This document shows positions 24,176 through 31,693 of a stretch of 41,685 nt of DNA, piece after piece (positions within the stretch are counted from its first letter, which is position 1; the number at the start of each line of letters is the position of its first letter). The position numbers were made by a program, and so were the translations under genes. The stretch comes from a virus, in the IMG/VR virus record IMGVR_UViG_3300012354_000006, positions 1-41,685 of that record. One strand, 5' to 3'. The notes beneath the pieces were generated by a model. That model saw only the letters and a list, made by a program, of their open reading frames with translations. It was not told the DNA's origin and made no database searches.

Positions 24176-24427
24176 TCAACGCATTACTACACCAATTGCT
24201 CGACCAGCGTCATCGTATGTGAGATACTTTGACCGACGTCGGGAGATTGCGCCCCCTTTGCGCCCAGCTTCCCTGGCTTCCTCAGACGTAAAACGATGCG
24301 CGGTGCCCAGGCGTTGGGCAGCTCGCCCGCCCATCTGAGCAATCCGGAATCGCTCTTCAGGCGTCATGGACGCGAATCCCCTGCCTTTGCCCTGCACACG
24401 CGGCTTTTCAATCGTTTCTGAAATCAT
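24176..24427 (-). CDS. KGG-repeat stress-type small protein
   Basis: 83 residues. RGFASMTPEERFRIAQMGGR, AAQRLGTAHRFTSEEAREAG and RKGGAISRRRSKYL show the repeated 'F.s.EEA..AG.KGG' motif of the KGG/stress-induced family, about two and a half copies. These small proteins occur in bacteria and phages with no firm role. The RBS (AAAGGGAG) is close to ATG 24427. Confidence 0.85.
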   Translation of the reverse strand: MISETIEKPRVQGKGRGFASMTPEERFRIAQMGGRAAQRLGTAHRFTSEEAREAGRKGGAISRRRSKYLTYDDAGRAIGVVMR

Positions 24428-24444
24428 GGTTCATGACTCCCTTT

Positions 24445-24843
24445 CTAAATCGTCGTTCTCCCATTTACAACCCCTTCAAAGTGAGGGAGCACACCCAGAG
24501 GCGCATCCATGCAACACCAGAGATGCAGCGTATTGCCGAGGTTGACATAACGGTCCTTCGTTGGGAACACCTGATAGCATTCCCGGTCCTCACCAATAAA
24601 CAATTTGCGTGCGACCTGCAAATCTTCCCAGGTCGGCATCTTCTGGTTGGGTTTCGCCACACTCACATGTAGCCACTTGCGCCCATCGGCTTTGACCGTG
24701 ATGTCCTCAATCACGGTGATCGCCTGCCCTACCAATCGCTCCCACATGAGCCCATCGCCCCAGGGCTCAACCACATGCCATCCATCAGGAGCTGGCCGGC
24801 CGCTATAGGTCTTGCTACGATCAATCTCTGTAACCGTCTTCAT
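24445..24843 (-). CDS. Phage protein of the WLHVSVA / EDREAYQ type (DUF7694-like)
   Basis: 132 residues from ATG 24843 (AAGGAAG site); a longer frame to 24873 lies in the helicase-loader gene. The patterns KWLHVSVAKP, FIGEDRECYQVFPTKDRYVN and LHLWCCMD are those of small DNA-metabolism-neighbouring phage proteins grouped under DUF names. It would be expected beside replication genes, as it is here. Function unknown. Confidence 0.6.
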   Translation of the reverse strand: MKTVTEIDRSKTYSGRPAPDGWHVVEPWGDGLMWERLVGQAITVIEDITVKADGRKWLHVSVAKPNQKMPTWEDLQVARKLFIGEDRECYQVFPTKDRYVNLGNTLHLWCCMDAPLGVLPHFEGVVNGRTTI

Positions 24844-24850
24844 ATCTTCC

Positions 24851-25714
24851 TTACCCTCTCTGGTTGCGGCCACTCACGGCCACACCAGTACAATACTCTC
24901 GAATGCGTTCCACCACCCGTAGACCAGGATAGAACTCTCCTGCCTGTACCGTTTCCGGTCGCCAGTAGTTTTCCAGGTCTGGCGTGCTGAGATTGCTAGT
25001 AAAGATGGAATACAGACCGTTTGAACGGCGCTTTTCCACGATGTAGTAAAGCTGCTCTAACACATAGGCTGATGGCCGCTCGGTTGCGATATCATCAAAA
25101 ACCACGATATCGGTCTGCGTGACGGCATTCAGCAACTCGTCCTCTGTGATCTCGCTCTGCTTGCCAAATGATGCACGCAACTTGTTCATCAGTTCAATCG
25201 TGCTTACAAACAAGGTAGCGCGTTCACGGCTCATAAGCGCCTTCATCGCGCAAATCGCGAGCCCTGTTTTGCCGCGTCCAGCAGCGCCCCCGAGCCATAA
25301 CCCGCGTTTCATCTGCTCATCGGAGAGCAGGATGCCCCTTGTGAACTGTTGTACCTGCTGTCTGGCCAGCGCATCACCATCGACTGGAAACGTGTCAAAT
25401 GTCCAGTTACGCGCGTCCCACGGTATCTGAGATGCGCCGAATAATCGTGTCACCATTGCCGCCTTGCGTTGTGCCTCTCGTAAGTGCTCAACCGGACCCG
25501 AGCAGGTTGGGCAGGGCACTTCGCAGTAGCCGAACTTTCGATGATGCCCAGTATGGTTGTAGTGCACGCTGTAGTCACGCATCCATCCATGACACCCTTC
25601 CGAGAGCGTCATCTTGCAGGATGGGCACACCGACGGATCAGTCGCTGGTGGTGGCAAGACACCGGGCTTGACGAGCTGAAGGTGAGATCTGTTCGTGACT
25701 CGTTTTTCCATCAT
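24851..25714 (-). CDS. DnaC/IstB-type helicase loader ATPase
   Basis: 287 residues. Cys pairs (CPSC at 30-33, CEVPCPTC at 64-71) suggest a zinc-binding N-terminus. The AAA+ core has Walker A GGAAGRGKT (142-150) and Walker B DIVVFDDIA (202-210), then SIFTSNLS as sensor I. Together they match phage DnaC-like proteins that load the replicative helicase. The ATG overlaps the methyltransferase stop (ATGA). It is upstream in action of an unseen DnaB-type helicase, probably the host's. Confidence 0.85.
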   Translation of the reverse strand: MMEKRVTNRSHLQLVKPGVLPPPATDPSVCPSCKMTLSEGCHGWMRDYSVHYNHTGHHRKFGYCEVPCPTCSGPVEHLREAQRKAAMVTRLFGASQIPWDARNWTFDTFPVDGDALARQQVQQFTRGILLSDEQMKRGLWLGGAAGRGKTGLAICAMKALMSRERATLFVSTIELMNKLRASFGKQSEITEDELLNAVTQTDIVVFDDIATERPSAYVLEQLYYIVEKRRSNGLYSIFTSNLSTPDLENYWRPETVQAGEFYPGLRVVERIREYCTGVAVSGRNQRG

Positions 25715-26397
25715 GCCGCCGCTCCGATCTGCGAAAGTGTGGCTCTGAGCTGGTTGCCGATGAACTCAGTATAAGCGGGCGGTATGGCCTGGGCCAGCTC
25801 TTCCTTGCTCATCCAGCTAATCCCCATCGCGGCATGTCCGATCTCCACAGGCACGCTATCAGGCCGTGGTCGTCCGTCTTTGCGTGGTGTGCCTGGTAAC
25901 CAGCTATCCCAGACCGAATGACCAACGACTGAGATATGCGCAATTGCATGATTGCATGGACCTGGTGGCGGGATGAACACATCGGTATTGCCAATCTCAA
26001 ACAATCGCTCACGTTCCATAGGCAACCCAAACATAGACGCGCAGAGCATCAAAGATGCTTTCAAGTCGCTCTTTGCGCCCATGACATTTTCAATGATGAA
26101 TGGTTTCCCGCTAGCCTGTAAACGTTCCCGTACAGCAGCAATCAATCGCGGGTATTTCCCCTTCGGTGAAAGATTGCAGTACGTGTATGCCTTACAAACG
26201 GGCGATGCATGGATCACATCGAATCCATCAAGCGGAAACGTCAATGCATCGGCCTGGATAAACTGAAAGGGAAAATGCGGTTGCGGTTCCACGTCGACAC
26301 CGACGACCGCGTAACCTGCCAGGTGATAGCCCATTGCTGCCCCGCCAGCTTTGCAGAAGAGATCCAACAGGCGTGGCTTAGAACGTGGTTGCTGCAT
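25711..26397 (-). CDS. C5-cytosine methyltransferase-like protein
   Basis: 228 residues. Motif I-like LLDLFCKAGGAAMGYHLAGY binds AdoMet, motif IV-like IHASPVCKAYTYC supplies the probable catalytic Cys (residue 68, P-x-C), and IIENVMGA is motif VI. The usual PCQ is altered to PVCK, and the target-recognition domain is short, as in other phage 'DNA methylase' proteins. It could modify phage DNA to resist restriction, or act on nucleotides. The gene overlaps both neighbours in the replication operon. Confidence 0.75.
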   Translation of the reverse strand: MQQPRSKPRLLDLFCKAGGAAMGYHLAGYAVVGVDVEPQPHFPFQFIQADALTFPLDGFDVIHASPVCKAYTYCNLSPKGKYPRLIAAVRERLQASGKPFIIENVMGAKSDLKASLMLCASMFGLPMERERLFEIGNTDVFIPPPGPCNHAIAHISVVGHSVWDSWLPGTPRKDGRPRPDSVPVEIGHAAMGISWMSKEELAQAIPPAYTEFIGNQLRATLSQIGAAA

Positions 26398-27703
26398 AAC
26401 TCACCTCCTGATTCTGCACAAGAGGCTTGACCGGATAGAACTCTTTGTTTAATTGCTCTTGCCCATAGTTCGGATCATCGAACGAGGACAGGTGGATTCT
26501 CTTCTTCCCATGGTGGTACTCGGGATCTTCCGCAGGCTGTGCCGCCAGTGAGCGGAATCGTTCAAAATCGCGTGCCACGTCACCCAGGTGCATGCCATGT
26601 GTCCGATACCAGCCTTTGCTGTCCGTCTGGTACATCCACAAGCGGCATGCAGCAATCTCACCAGGATCAGGCTGAAAAGCTGCAAGTGAGGTTGCATGCT
26701 CAAGCAGTTTCGCGGTGGTCGGTGCGGGCGTCTTGAAGATCGCCCGCCACTCAGTGATCACGGCCTGCACTTCCCGTGGCGCTGACTCAAAGAGATCAGG
26801 CTTTATCGGTGCCGAGGTTCTCTTTCTCGCAGTACTTCGCTGCATGCGTTCATCAGCCAGAGCTCGGCCCGTATTTCCCGCAGCACCTGGTGAATGACGT
26901 TGAGAAGTATCCCTATCAGGGACAGAACGAGTAGCCCTAGAGACAGAATCAGGGCGATCATCTCGATCACGATGATTGATGGCATGGTATTCCTTTCCCC
27001 CGTCTGGGACCGTAGCACCCGACCCTGTTGGGGTTGTTGCTTGTGTAACATCTTCATTTTGTTCTGGAAGAGGCGTGTGCGGTGTGGTGGCTGCGAATGC
27101 AGCACCATAACTCTGTGCCGAATCTATGACAGGAATCTGTGTTGAATCTATGATAGATTCTATGTTGTAGTTACTTTTGGACGGGTCAACATCCATTTTT
27201 GAATGCGACCCGTTTATTTTTGGATGGGAGACCCGTTTATTTTTGGACGGGTCGCATTCACTTTTAGACCCGTTTATTTTTGGACGGGTCGCATGTGGAT
27301 CACGTTGCGGGAGTGCTCGTATCCGCTCATTAATGAGTTGGTAGTTGAGCAGGTACTTGAAGGTATCCCGTCCGAACATCTTATAGGGCTCGCGGGAAAG
27401 GAACCCTTCCCCCATCAAGACTTCCAGGCTATCAATCACCACGGTACGGCCATACATGCCGTACATCTCATCGATCCATTGCTGATAGCTCATGAAGACA
27501 AAGAGATCGTCGCCTCTTCCTCGCTTATCATTGGTCCAGTGTTCCATGATAGAGAGTACGAAGGATTCGCAATAAGGCGAGGCAGCGGTACGCTTCTTTC
27601 CTGGTTTTTTATACGTGATCTCTCCGCAGAGCGCGAGGTAATCTTCTCTGAACTCCACATAATACATATTGGCTTTGTGTTCGATAATGCTCTGGTTGCT
27701 CAT
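26378..27703 (-). CDS. Replication initiator-like protein (O-type), origin inside the gene
   Basis: 441 residues. Residues 1-130 look like a winged-helix replication N-terminus (SFVLSIMEHWTNDKRGRGDD, DSLEVLMGEGFLSREPYKMF). Residues 133-175 are the low-complexity translation of the iterons (PKINGSKSECDPSKNKR). Residues 200-300 are a disordered linker. The C-terminal 150 residues (AVITEWRAIFKTPAPTTAKL onward) resemble the DnaD/replication-protein C-terminal region. An internal origin is known for lambda O. Upstream of the helicase loader and methyltransferase, so replication is the inferred role. Confidence 0.7.
   Translation of the reverse strand: MSNQSIIEHKANMYYVEFREDYLALCGEITYKKPGKKRTAASPYCESFVLSIMEHWTNDKRGRGDDLFVFMSYQQWIDEMYGMYGRTVVIDSLEVLMGEGFLSREPYKMFGRDTFKYLLNYQLINERIRALPQRDPHATRPKINGSKSECDPSKNKRVSHPKINGSHSKMDVDPSKSNYNIESIIDSTQIPVIDSAQSYGAAFAATTPHTPLPEQNEDVTQATTPTGSGATVPDGGKEYHAINHRDRDDRPDSVSRATRSVPDRDTSQRHSPGAAGNTGRALADERMQRSTARKRTSAPIKPDLFESAPREVQAVITEWRAIFKTPAPTTAKLLEHATSLAAFQPDPGEIAACRLWMYQTDSKGWYRTHGMHLGDVARDFERFRSLAAQPAEDPEYHHGKKRIHLSSFDDPNYGQEQLNKEFYPVKPLVQNQEVSYAATTF
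27121..27296. repeat. Iteron-type origin region within the initiator gene
   Basis: GACCCGTTTATTTTTGGA recurs at 27207, 27230 and 27267. The copies at 27230-27253 and 27267-27290 are identical 24-mers whose ends GACCCG/CGGGTC are inverted repeats. A half unit (TTACTTTTGGACGGGTC) lies at 27171-27187. Beside them, 27121-27170 is AT-rich with repeats of GAATCTATGA. Iterons plus an AT-rich stretch in an initiator gene is the classic layout for phage origins; replication activity is not shown. Confidence 0.6.
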
Positions 27704-27813
27704 GCCGCCGCCTCACTTCCCACCATCATGATGTGGACAGGTGTCCGCATATTGCCAAACTTGTCCGCATGTGTTATACTCCATACCGGAGTGTTGGAAT
27801 GTTTTGTATTCAT
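27700..27813 (-). CDS. Small ORF coupled to the initiator
   Basis: 37 residues from ATG 27813 (MNTKHSNTPVWSITHADKFG), with its stop overlapping ATG 27703 of the initiator (ATGA) and its start overlapping the stop of the 16-codon ORF. The ribosome site is weak, fitting coupled reinitiation. It may be a leader rather than a functional protein. Confidence 0.35.
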   Translation of the reverse strand: MNTKHSNTPVWSITHADKFGNMRTPVHIMMVGSEAAA

Positions 27814-27860
27814 TGCCATTTCACAGGATGTGTGACCTCTTCCAAAGAAAAAACACACAT
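27810..27860 (-). other. 16-codon leader ORF
   Basis: ATG 27860 follows a strong AAAGGAGAGG site, reads MCVFSLEEVTHPVKWQ and ends TGA at 27810, overlapping the next ATG. It appears to be the entry point for a chain of coupled ORFs ending at the replication initiator. Confidence 0.35.
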
Positions 27861-27878
27861 CCTCTCCTTTCTTGCTAA

Positions 27879-28007
27879 CTATGGAATTGCGACATAGCCA
27901 CAATTCGTACAAATAATCGTCCCGTCCGTATCTTCCTCGGCACTCTTGCCACGCTCTGGACAGGAAATAGTTTTCCCGCATACCCAATTGATCAGCCACT
28001 TGATCAT
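27879..28007 (-). CDS. 42-residue zinc-ribbon mini-protein
   Basis: ATG 28007 follows a GAGAGGATG site. The frame reads MIKWLINWVCGKTISCPERG and then ICTNCGYVAIP, a compact ribbon with Cys at about positions 10 and 16 and a CxxC near the end. It lies just right of the initiator operon, before the IS110 copy. Function unknown; the last piece strongly resembles small zinc-ribbon domains in regulators. Confidence 0.55.
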   Translation of the reverse strand: MIKWLINWVCGKTISCPERGKSAEEDTDGTIICTNCGYVAIP

Positions 28008-28084
28008 GTCATTCATCCTCTCTTGCGTATAGCCTCATCAATAACACAACAATATGGACTTTTAGGCTAGCCCATGCTATGCTA

Positions 28085-28320
28085 TGGATGAGCAATGCGC
28101 AGTGTTGCATGAGCTAGATGCAACACTGGCAATGGCACACCTGTATGGTGTCTGGCCTCAAGGTCTCTATACTGGTTGGTCTGGTCTCTCTCACTCCTCA
28201 TGCGTGTACTGGATGGCTAGTCCTTATCGGTGGTTGGATACGGAAAGACCACCATTGACAGGCGCATTGCTTGCCCCCGTTCATCCCCGTAGTGCTTCCA
28301 CAACACGACAGGAAAAACAC
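28085..28320 (+). ncRNA. Candidate IS110 bridge RNA region
   Basis: This stretch between the left end and the transposase ATG has no gene. It begins with a perfect 10-bp hairpin: AGTGTTGCAT at 28101-28110 and ATGCAACACT at 28118-28127, with loop GAGCTAG. A second stem follows (ACACC/GGTGT near 28137-28153). IS110 elements encode a bridge RNA in the non-coding end, starting with a 5' stem-loop followed by target and donor loops, so position and first hairpin fit. The two loops were not resolved by eye. Confidence 0.5.
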
Positions 28321-29673
28321 ATGAAACTCTATTTCGGTATCGATGTTGGCAAATCCAACCACGTTGCAGCCCTGCTTTCGCGTCGGCTGCTTACCCGCTA
28401 CGGCCACTATCACCTGTGCCCAACCTTCAAGATTGAACAGTCCCGAGCAGGCTTTTTGAGCTTGCTTGGAATCATCAAAGAACATGGCCGCCCGACTGAG
28501 ACGTGCGTCCTGTTGGAGCGTACTGGACACTATGGCCAGGCGCTTGAGCAATTCTTGCAAGATCACGGCGTCAAGACCTATCGCATCCTGGCACAGACAC
28601 GTTACGGCAAAAACAAAACAGATAAACACGATGCCAGAGCGTTGGCAGCCATGCTCTACAGTCAGGTTGAACTGCATGCGCCAGTAGTGAATGAGAAAGA
28701 TCGTGTCTGGCAGATCAAAGCACCATCGGATGCTGCAAGTTGTTTGCGCGGCCATGTGCACCGTCGGTATGAGTTGGTGAACGAGAGCACGCAACGACGC
28801 AACCAATTGACCGCCATTTGTGACGAGCTCTTTCCAGAATTCACAGAAGTTTACACTGACCCCAACAGTGAGAGCGCGCTGCAGCTTCGAGAGAAGTTCC
28901 CAACGCCGCAGGCCTGCGCCAGTGCCAGCATTGACGATCTCTGCGCAACACGCAAACACACCAGGCCCAGTCGTGCCGACCTTGCCAGCCTGCAGCAGCT
29001 GGCAAGAGCGACTATCGGCACGACCGACCACGCCCGTCGGAGTAGTTTGCTTCTTGAGCAAGAACAGCTCATTGCAGAACTGCGCTTGCTCTGTGCCCAT
29101 ATCGGACGCCTGGAAGATGAGATTGCTGTCATTCTGGAAACATCCCGTGAAGGACAAATCTTGAACAGCTTCCCAGGCATCGGACCGATTAACGGCGCGG
29201 TGTTGCTGGCTGGCATAGGCTCCATTGCCAACTTCACAAGTAGCGCCAAGTTGCGTGGCTATCTCGGGTGGGCGCCCAAAGCTACACAGACCGGGACATC
29301 CTACGATAGCATCACTCTGGATAAAGGCGGCAATGTCTTGCTTAAGCGAACGATGTATCTGATTGCCATCAGTGCGATCCGTTCCGATCCTAGTTGGAAA
29401 CTCTTGTATAACAGACTCGTCGAGAGAAAGTGTGACTACGACGCCAGAACGGGCAAGTATCGCGGCAAAATGAAAGTGATCGGTCGCATCGCTGGCCAGA
29501 TCATTGGTGTGTTGTACGTGTTGCTGAGAAAAGATTACGATCTGCTGGCAGCCCTTGCGCCAGACGAGAAACCGCCGCCACCTGAGTTGTACGACGTGCA
29601 CAAGCATAGTATTCGGTTGAAAGCAGGAGAGAATCGTCATGGAAGCCCCTCACGAAACCGCTTGCAGAGCTGA
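28321..29673 (+). CDS. IS110-family transposase (DEDD)
   Basis: 450 residues from ATG 28321, which precedes MKLYFGIDVGKSNHVAALLS; a longer frame to 28084 crosses the bridge RNA region. The RuvC-like DEDD residues are D8 (FGIDVG), E66 (LLERTGHYG) and D101/D104 (KTDKHDARALA). The C-terminal Tnp20 domain has SFPGIGPINGAVLLAGIG and GWAPKATQTGTSYDS, where S327 is the probable nucleophile. The length is normal for the family, and the frame is intact, so the copy may be active. Confidence 0.9.
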   Translation: MKLYFGIDVGKSNHVAALLSRRLLTRYGHYHLCPTFKIEQSRAGFLSLLGIIKEHGRPTETCVLLERTGHYGQALEQFLQDHGVKTYRILAQTRYGKNKTDKHDARALAAMLYSQVELHAPVVNEKDRVWQIKAPSDAASCLRGHVHRRYELVNESTQRRNQLTAICDELFPEFTEVYTDPNSESALQLREKFPTPQACASASIDDLCATRKHTRPSRADLASLQQLARATIGTTDHARRSSLLLEQEQLIAELRLLCAHIGRLEDEIAVILETSREGQILNSFPGIGPINGAVLLAGIGSIANFTSSAKLRGYLGWAPKATQTGTSYDSITLDKGGNVLLKRTMYLIAISAIRSDPSWKLLYNRLVERKCDYDARTGKYRGKMKVIGRIAGQIIGVLYVLLRKDYDLLAALAPDEKPPPPELYDVHKHSIRLKAGENRHGSPSRNRLQS

Positions 29674-29949
29674 ATGAGATGCGTGCCACCGATGAGTTTG
29701 AGCCCCTTCTTCCCCAGGTCTCTCCCCTTTTCTCTTCTTTCCTCTCTGCTTTCTCCTATCTGGCATTGGTATTTTGTCGAGATCACTCTTGCGCCAGAAC
29801 GTTGCGCTATGCGTTGCCAGCGCAGGTTTCAGATTGTAACGGAAGCGTAGTGATCGGAACGCTCCCAGAGAATAGGACTCTTTTCCCCATCGTTTTGCCA
29901 GATACTCAACAGCTTCTTTCGAGTCTACTAATTCTTTCTCGTCTGACAT
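29650..29949 (-). CDS. HTH DNA-binding protein, 3' end probably altered by the IS110 insertion
   Basis: 99 residues from ATG 29949 (GAGGGAG site). DSKEAVEYLAKRWGKESYSL then RFRYNLKPALATHSATFWRK matches a small MerR/excisionase-type HTH. A basic tail (RRKQRGKKRKGERPG) follows. The last 15 or so residues and the stop lie in sequence shared with the IS110 right end and the 3' end of the transposase gene, so the original C-terminus has likely been replaced. It may be a regulator or excisionase of the phage. Confidence 0.5.
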   Translation of the reverse strand: MSDEKELVDSKEAVEYLAKRWGKESYSLGAFRSLRFRYNLKPALATHSATFWRKSDLDKIPMPDRRKQRGKKRKGERPGEEGAQTHRWHASHSALQAVS

Positions 29950-29991
29950 AGGCTCCCTCATGCTTTCAATTGGAAACAGCTTCATACCGAC

Positions 29992-30020
29992 ATTGTAACA
30001 CAGCGTTCCCAACTTAGCAA
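29992..30020 (-). promoter_or_regulatory. Sigma70-type promoter for the minus replication operon
   Basis: On the minus strand TTGCTA (30020-30015), a 17-base gap and TACAAT (29997-29992) form a good -35/-10 pair, with transcription starting near 29985, just ahead of the HTH gene's start at 29949. It diverges from the plus promoters at 30246 and 30335. Confidence 0.55.
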
Positions 30021-30245
30021 GCCCTACGGTACCTCTCCAAGACGCGTCTACAATAGAGGTAACAGGAACAGATAGAACACCTGATCTTACGCGGTGTAGA
30101 AGATTGCATACGTCCATCCTTTCCCATAAGTAGAAGGAACGCACTCATCAGTATAACATAGAAAAACGATGATTTGGTAAAGGAAAAGTTAAGATTCCAT
30201 TGAAGTCGTGATACTTTGATTACAAAACGACACAGTAACTACCAG

Positions 30246-30274
30246 TTGACGAAAGCCTAAAAAACGTGTACAAC
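30246..30274 (+). promoter_or_regulatory. Possible second early promoter
   Basis: TTGACG (30246-30251), 17-base gap, TACAAC (30269-30274). It precedes the stronger promoter at 30335. Support is limited to the box match. Confidence 0.35.
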
Positions 30275-30334
30275 TTTCAAAGAGATGAGTTTTCCAAAGA
30301 GCACGGAATTGGTCTGTTTTTGCCTCGAAAAGGC

Positions 30335-30363
30335 TTGACAAAACGTGGCGTTTCGACTATAAT
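30335..30363 (+). promoter_or_regulatory. Consensus early promoter with palindromic operator
   Basis: TTGACA (30335-30340), exactly 17 bases, then TATAAT (30358-30363), a perfect sigma70 match. The spacer holds the palindrome AAACG-TGG-CGTTT (30341-30353). The 19 bases at 30324-30342 (CTCGAAAAGGCTTGACAAA) are repeated, with one change, at 36580-36598. It would drive the plus operon from 30412. Confidence 0.85.
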
Positions 30364-30411
30364 ATGTATAGATGAAACGAGACGTTACAAGCAATTGGAA
30401 GGGCAAAAGCA

Positions 30412-30864
30412 ATGAGTACAGCAGTAGCAACAAAGACGCTGAGTCCATCAGCAAAGCAGGCACTATTGGATGCAACCGTAGATTTTAACAACATGATTAT
30501 CTTCCCAACGATTTTTGAGAAGTTTGACCGCAACGGCAATCCGGTGATCTGGTATGTGAGAAGCAATCGGATGGCCACCCGCTATTATGTGGTCATCTGG
30601 AATTATGACCGTTGCTCGTATCAGTGTTCGTGTGGAGCTGGCTGCAAAGAGCACAGCCACATCTCAGATGTGAGCGCATTCAACCATGCGAAACAGGTTG
30701 AGCAGGTGCAAGAGGTACTGCACATCGAGGAATATGTTCGTGAAGAGATCGACGAGGACGCGAAGTATGAGGCATGGAAGATCGAGCAGTTTGGGCCTGA
30801 CATGGTGATGTCTCGAAGTGAGTACATCACGTTCTTCAATCCCTGCGGATTGGAGGTGGCATGA
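30412..30864 (+). CDS. SWIM-zinc-finger-like early protein
   Basis: 150 residues, first gene after the consensus promoter. CSYQCSCGAGCKEHSHI (residues 68-84) gives a CxCx3CxxH cluster like a SWIM-type zinc finger, which usually binds DNA or proteins. The N-terminal region holds a beta segment (NGNPVIWYVRSNRMATRYYV) and the C-terminal half is acidic. As the first early gene it may be a regulator or host-takeover protein; this is inference. Confidence 0.65.
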   Translation: MSTAVATKTLSPSAKQALLDATVDFNNMIIFPTIFEKFDRNGNPVIWYVRSNRMATRYYVVIWNYDRCSYQCSCGAGCKEHSHISDVSAFNHAKQVEQVQEVLHIEEYVREEIDEDAKYEAWKIEQFGPDMVMSRSEYITFFNPCGLEVA

Positions 30865-31034
30865 TGGAACTGATTCCTGTTTCTGAGTCCGAAGAGAGTG
30901 AGCAATGGTCGTGCCTGAAATGCTGCCTACTTGGTAGACACACCGATGCCGTCGTCATCCTGGTGGATGAGGATGATGGTGATGTTGTGAAGACTGGCCT
31001 GTGTGGGAATCATGCAGAAGTGGAGGTGTCGTAA
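30861..31034 (+). CDS. Small Cys-containing protein
   Basis: 57 residues from ATG 30861 (overlapping the previous stop; GGAGG site). MMELIPVSESEESEQWSCLK continues CCLLGRHTDAVVILV and ends GLCGNHAEVEVS. Cys at 18, 21, 22 and 48 could form a small zinc site. Function unknown. Confidence 0.55.
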   Translation: MMELIPVSESEESEQWSCLKCCLLGRHTDAVVILVDEDDGDVVKTGLCGNHAEVEVS

Positions 31035-31225
31035 TGGGCACCCTCACCACATGGTACGCGTGCGGGCACTTCACCCGCACAACACTCCCTGGTCCCGATG
31101 ACCAGGTACAGAGCAGTGACCGATGCATGGATTGCTACCGCAACAGCCATAAGCTCCTGCAAGAGACGGAAACGTTGGTACAGTTCGTAGACAGAAAGCT
31201 GAAAGAAGAGCGGAGGAAGAGATAG
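31034..31225 (+). CDS. Small zinc-ribbon protein
   Basis: 63 residues from ATG 31034 (TAATG overlap with the previous stop). WYACGHFTR and SSDRCMDCYRN give a C-x-H...CxxC zinc ribbon, followed by a charged helix (LVQFVDRKLKEERRKR). Function unknown. Confidence 0.6.
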   Translation: MGTLTTWYACGHFTRTTLPGPDDQVQSSDRCMDCYRNSHKLLQETETLVQFVDRKLKEERRKR

Positions 31226-31227
31226 CC

Positions 31228-31353
31228 ATGTACACGATCACCGCTGATGGAACGGTTCTCTTCCGCTCATTCGATAAGCGTCTATCGAATGAAGTCTACA
31301 AAATGTATAAGTCGCTGTACCGTTGGGCCACGGTGAAGGCCACCAAATCATGA
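31228..31353 (+). CDS. 41-residue basic mini-protein
   Basis: ATG 31228 with a GGAGGAAGAG site. MYTITADGTVLFRSFDKRLS continues NEVYKMYKSLYRWATVKATK, basic and aromatic. Its stop (TGA 31351-31353) overlaps the next gene's ATG. Function unknown. Confidence 0.55.
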   Translation: MYTITADGTVLFRSFDKRLSNEVYKMYKSLYRWATVKATKS

Positions 31354-31643
31354 GGTGGTCGGTAGAAGACGAGATGCTACATATAGTTGAGAGTATTGAA
31401 AGAGGAGAGTTCACGATGAAATTAGCAACCACGGTACACGAATACGGGCCAGATATCTGGCTTACCAAAGAGCAAGCGTGCAAGATGCTTGTGGCAGCAG
31501 GGATGTATTCGCGCATCACCATGACGATGTGCCGGAAGCACGATATCCTTCTTGGCAGTTCCGGGCACATCAATAAGCAGTCGTTGGAGTTTTATATCAG
31601 TCTGCATAAGGATGATACCAAGATTTTAGATTTCAGCTATTAG
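31350..31643 (+). CDS. Small hypothetical protein, two possible starts
   Basis: 97 residues from ATG 31350 (ATGA overlap), or 75 from ATG 31416, which has the better AGAGGAGAG site. The second part, LATTVHEYGPDIWLTKEQAC then KMLVAAGMYSRITMTM, resembles a small HTH-like domain. The first 22 residues are acidic. Function unknown. Confidence 0.55.
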   Translation: MRWSVEDEMLHIVESIERGEFTMKLATTVHEYGPDIWLTKEQACKMLVAAGMYSRITMTMCRKHDILLGSSGHINKQSLEFYISLHKDDTKILDFSY

Positions 31644-31663
31644 GTAGGACAAGTAGCAACACT

Positions 31664-31679
31664 GGCGGTTTCTGCCGCC
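31664..31679 (+). promoter_or_regulatory. Intercistronic hairpin 1
   Basis: GGCGG (31664-31668), loop TTTCTG, CCGCC (31675-31679), 15 bases before ATG 31694. The sequence TGGCGGTTTCTGCCGCCTGG at 31663-31682 is repeated before ATG 32265. Confidence 0.6.
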
Positions 31680-31693
31680 TGGGGAGATTCGAG

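Larger units (their letters stand above)
28040..29690 (+). mobile_element. IS110-family insertion (ends approximate)
   Basis: A single IS110-type transposase gene with a long non-coding left end of about 280 bases and a short right end. No terminal inverted repeats are expected in this family, and none was seen. The exact ends cannot be fixed without the empty site: roughly 28040 and 29690 are bounds only. It lies in reverse orientation to the surrounding minus operon, separating the HTH gene (29949) from the rest of the replication genes. Confidence 0.75.

Noticed and set aside
28198-29640. 480-residue ORF on the minus strand inside the transposase gene
   Set aside because: It is the antisense frame of a well-conserved IS110 transposase; composition (many Cys, Gln, low hydrophobic order) and lack of a ribosome site show a shadow.
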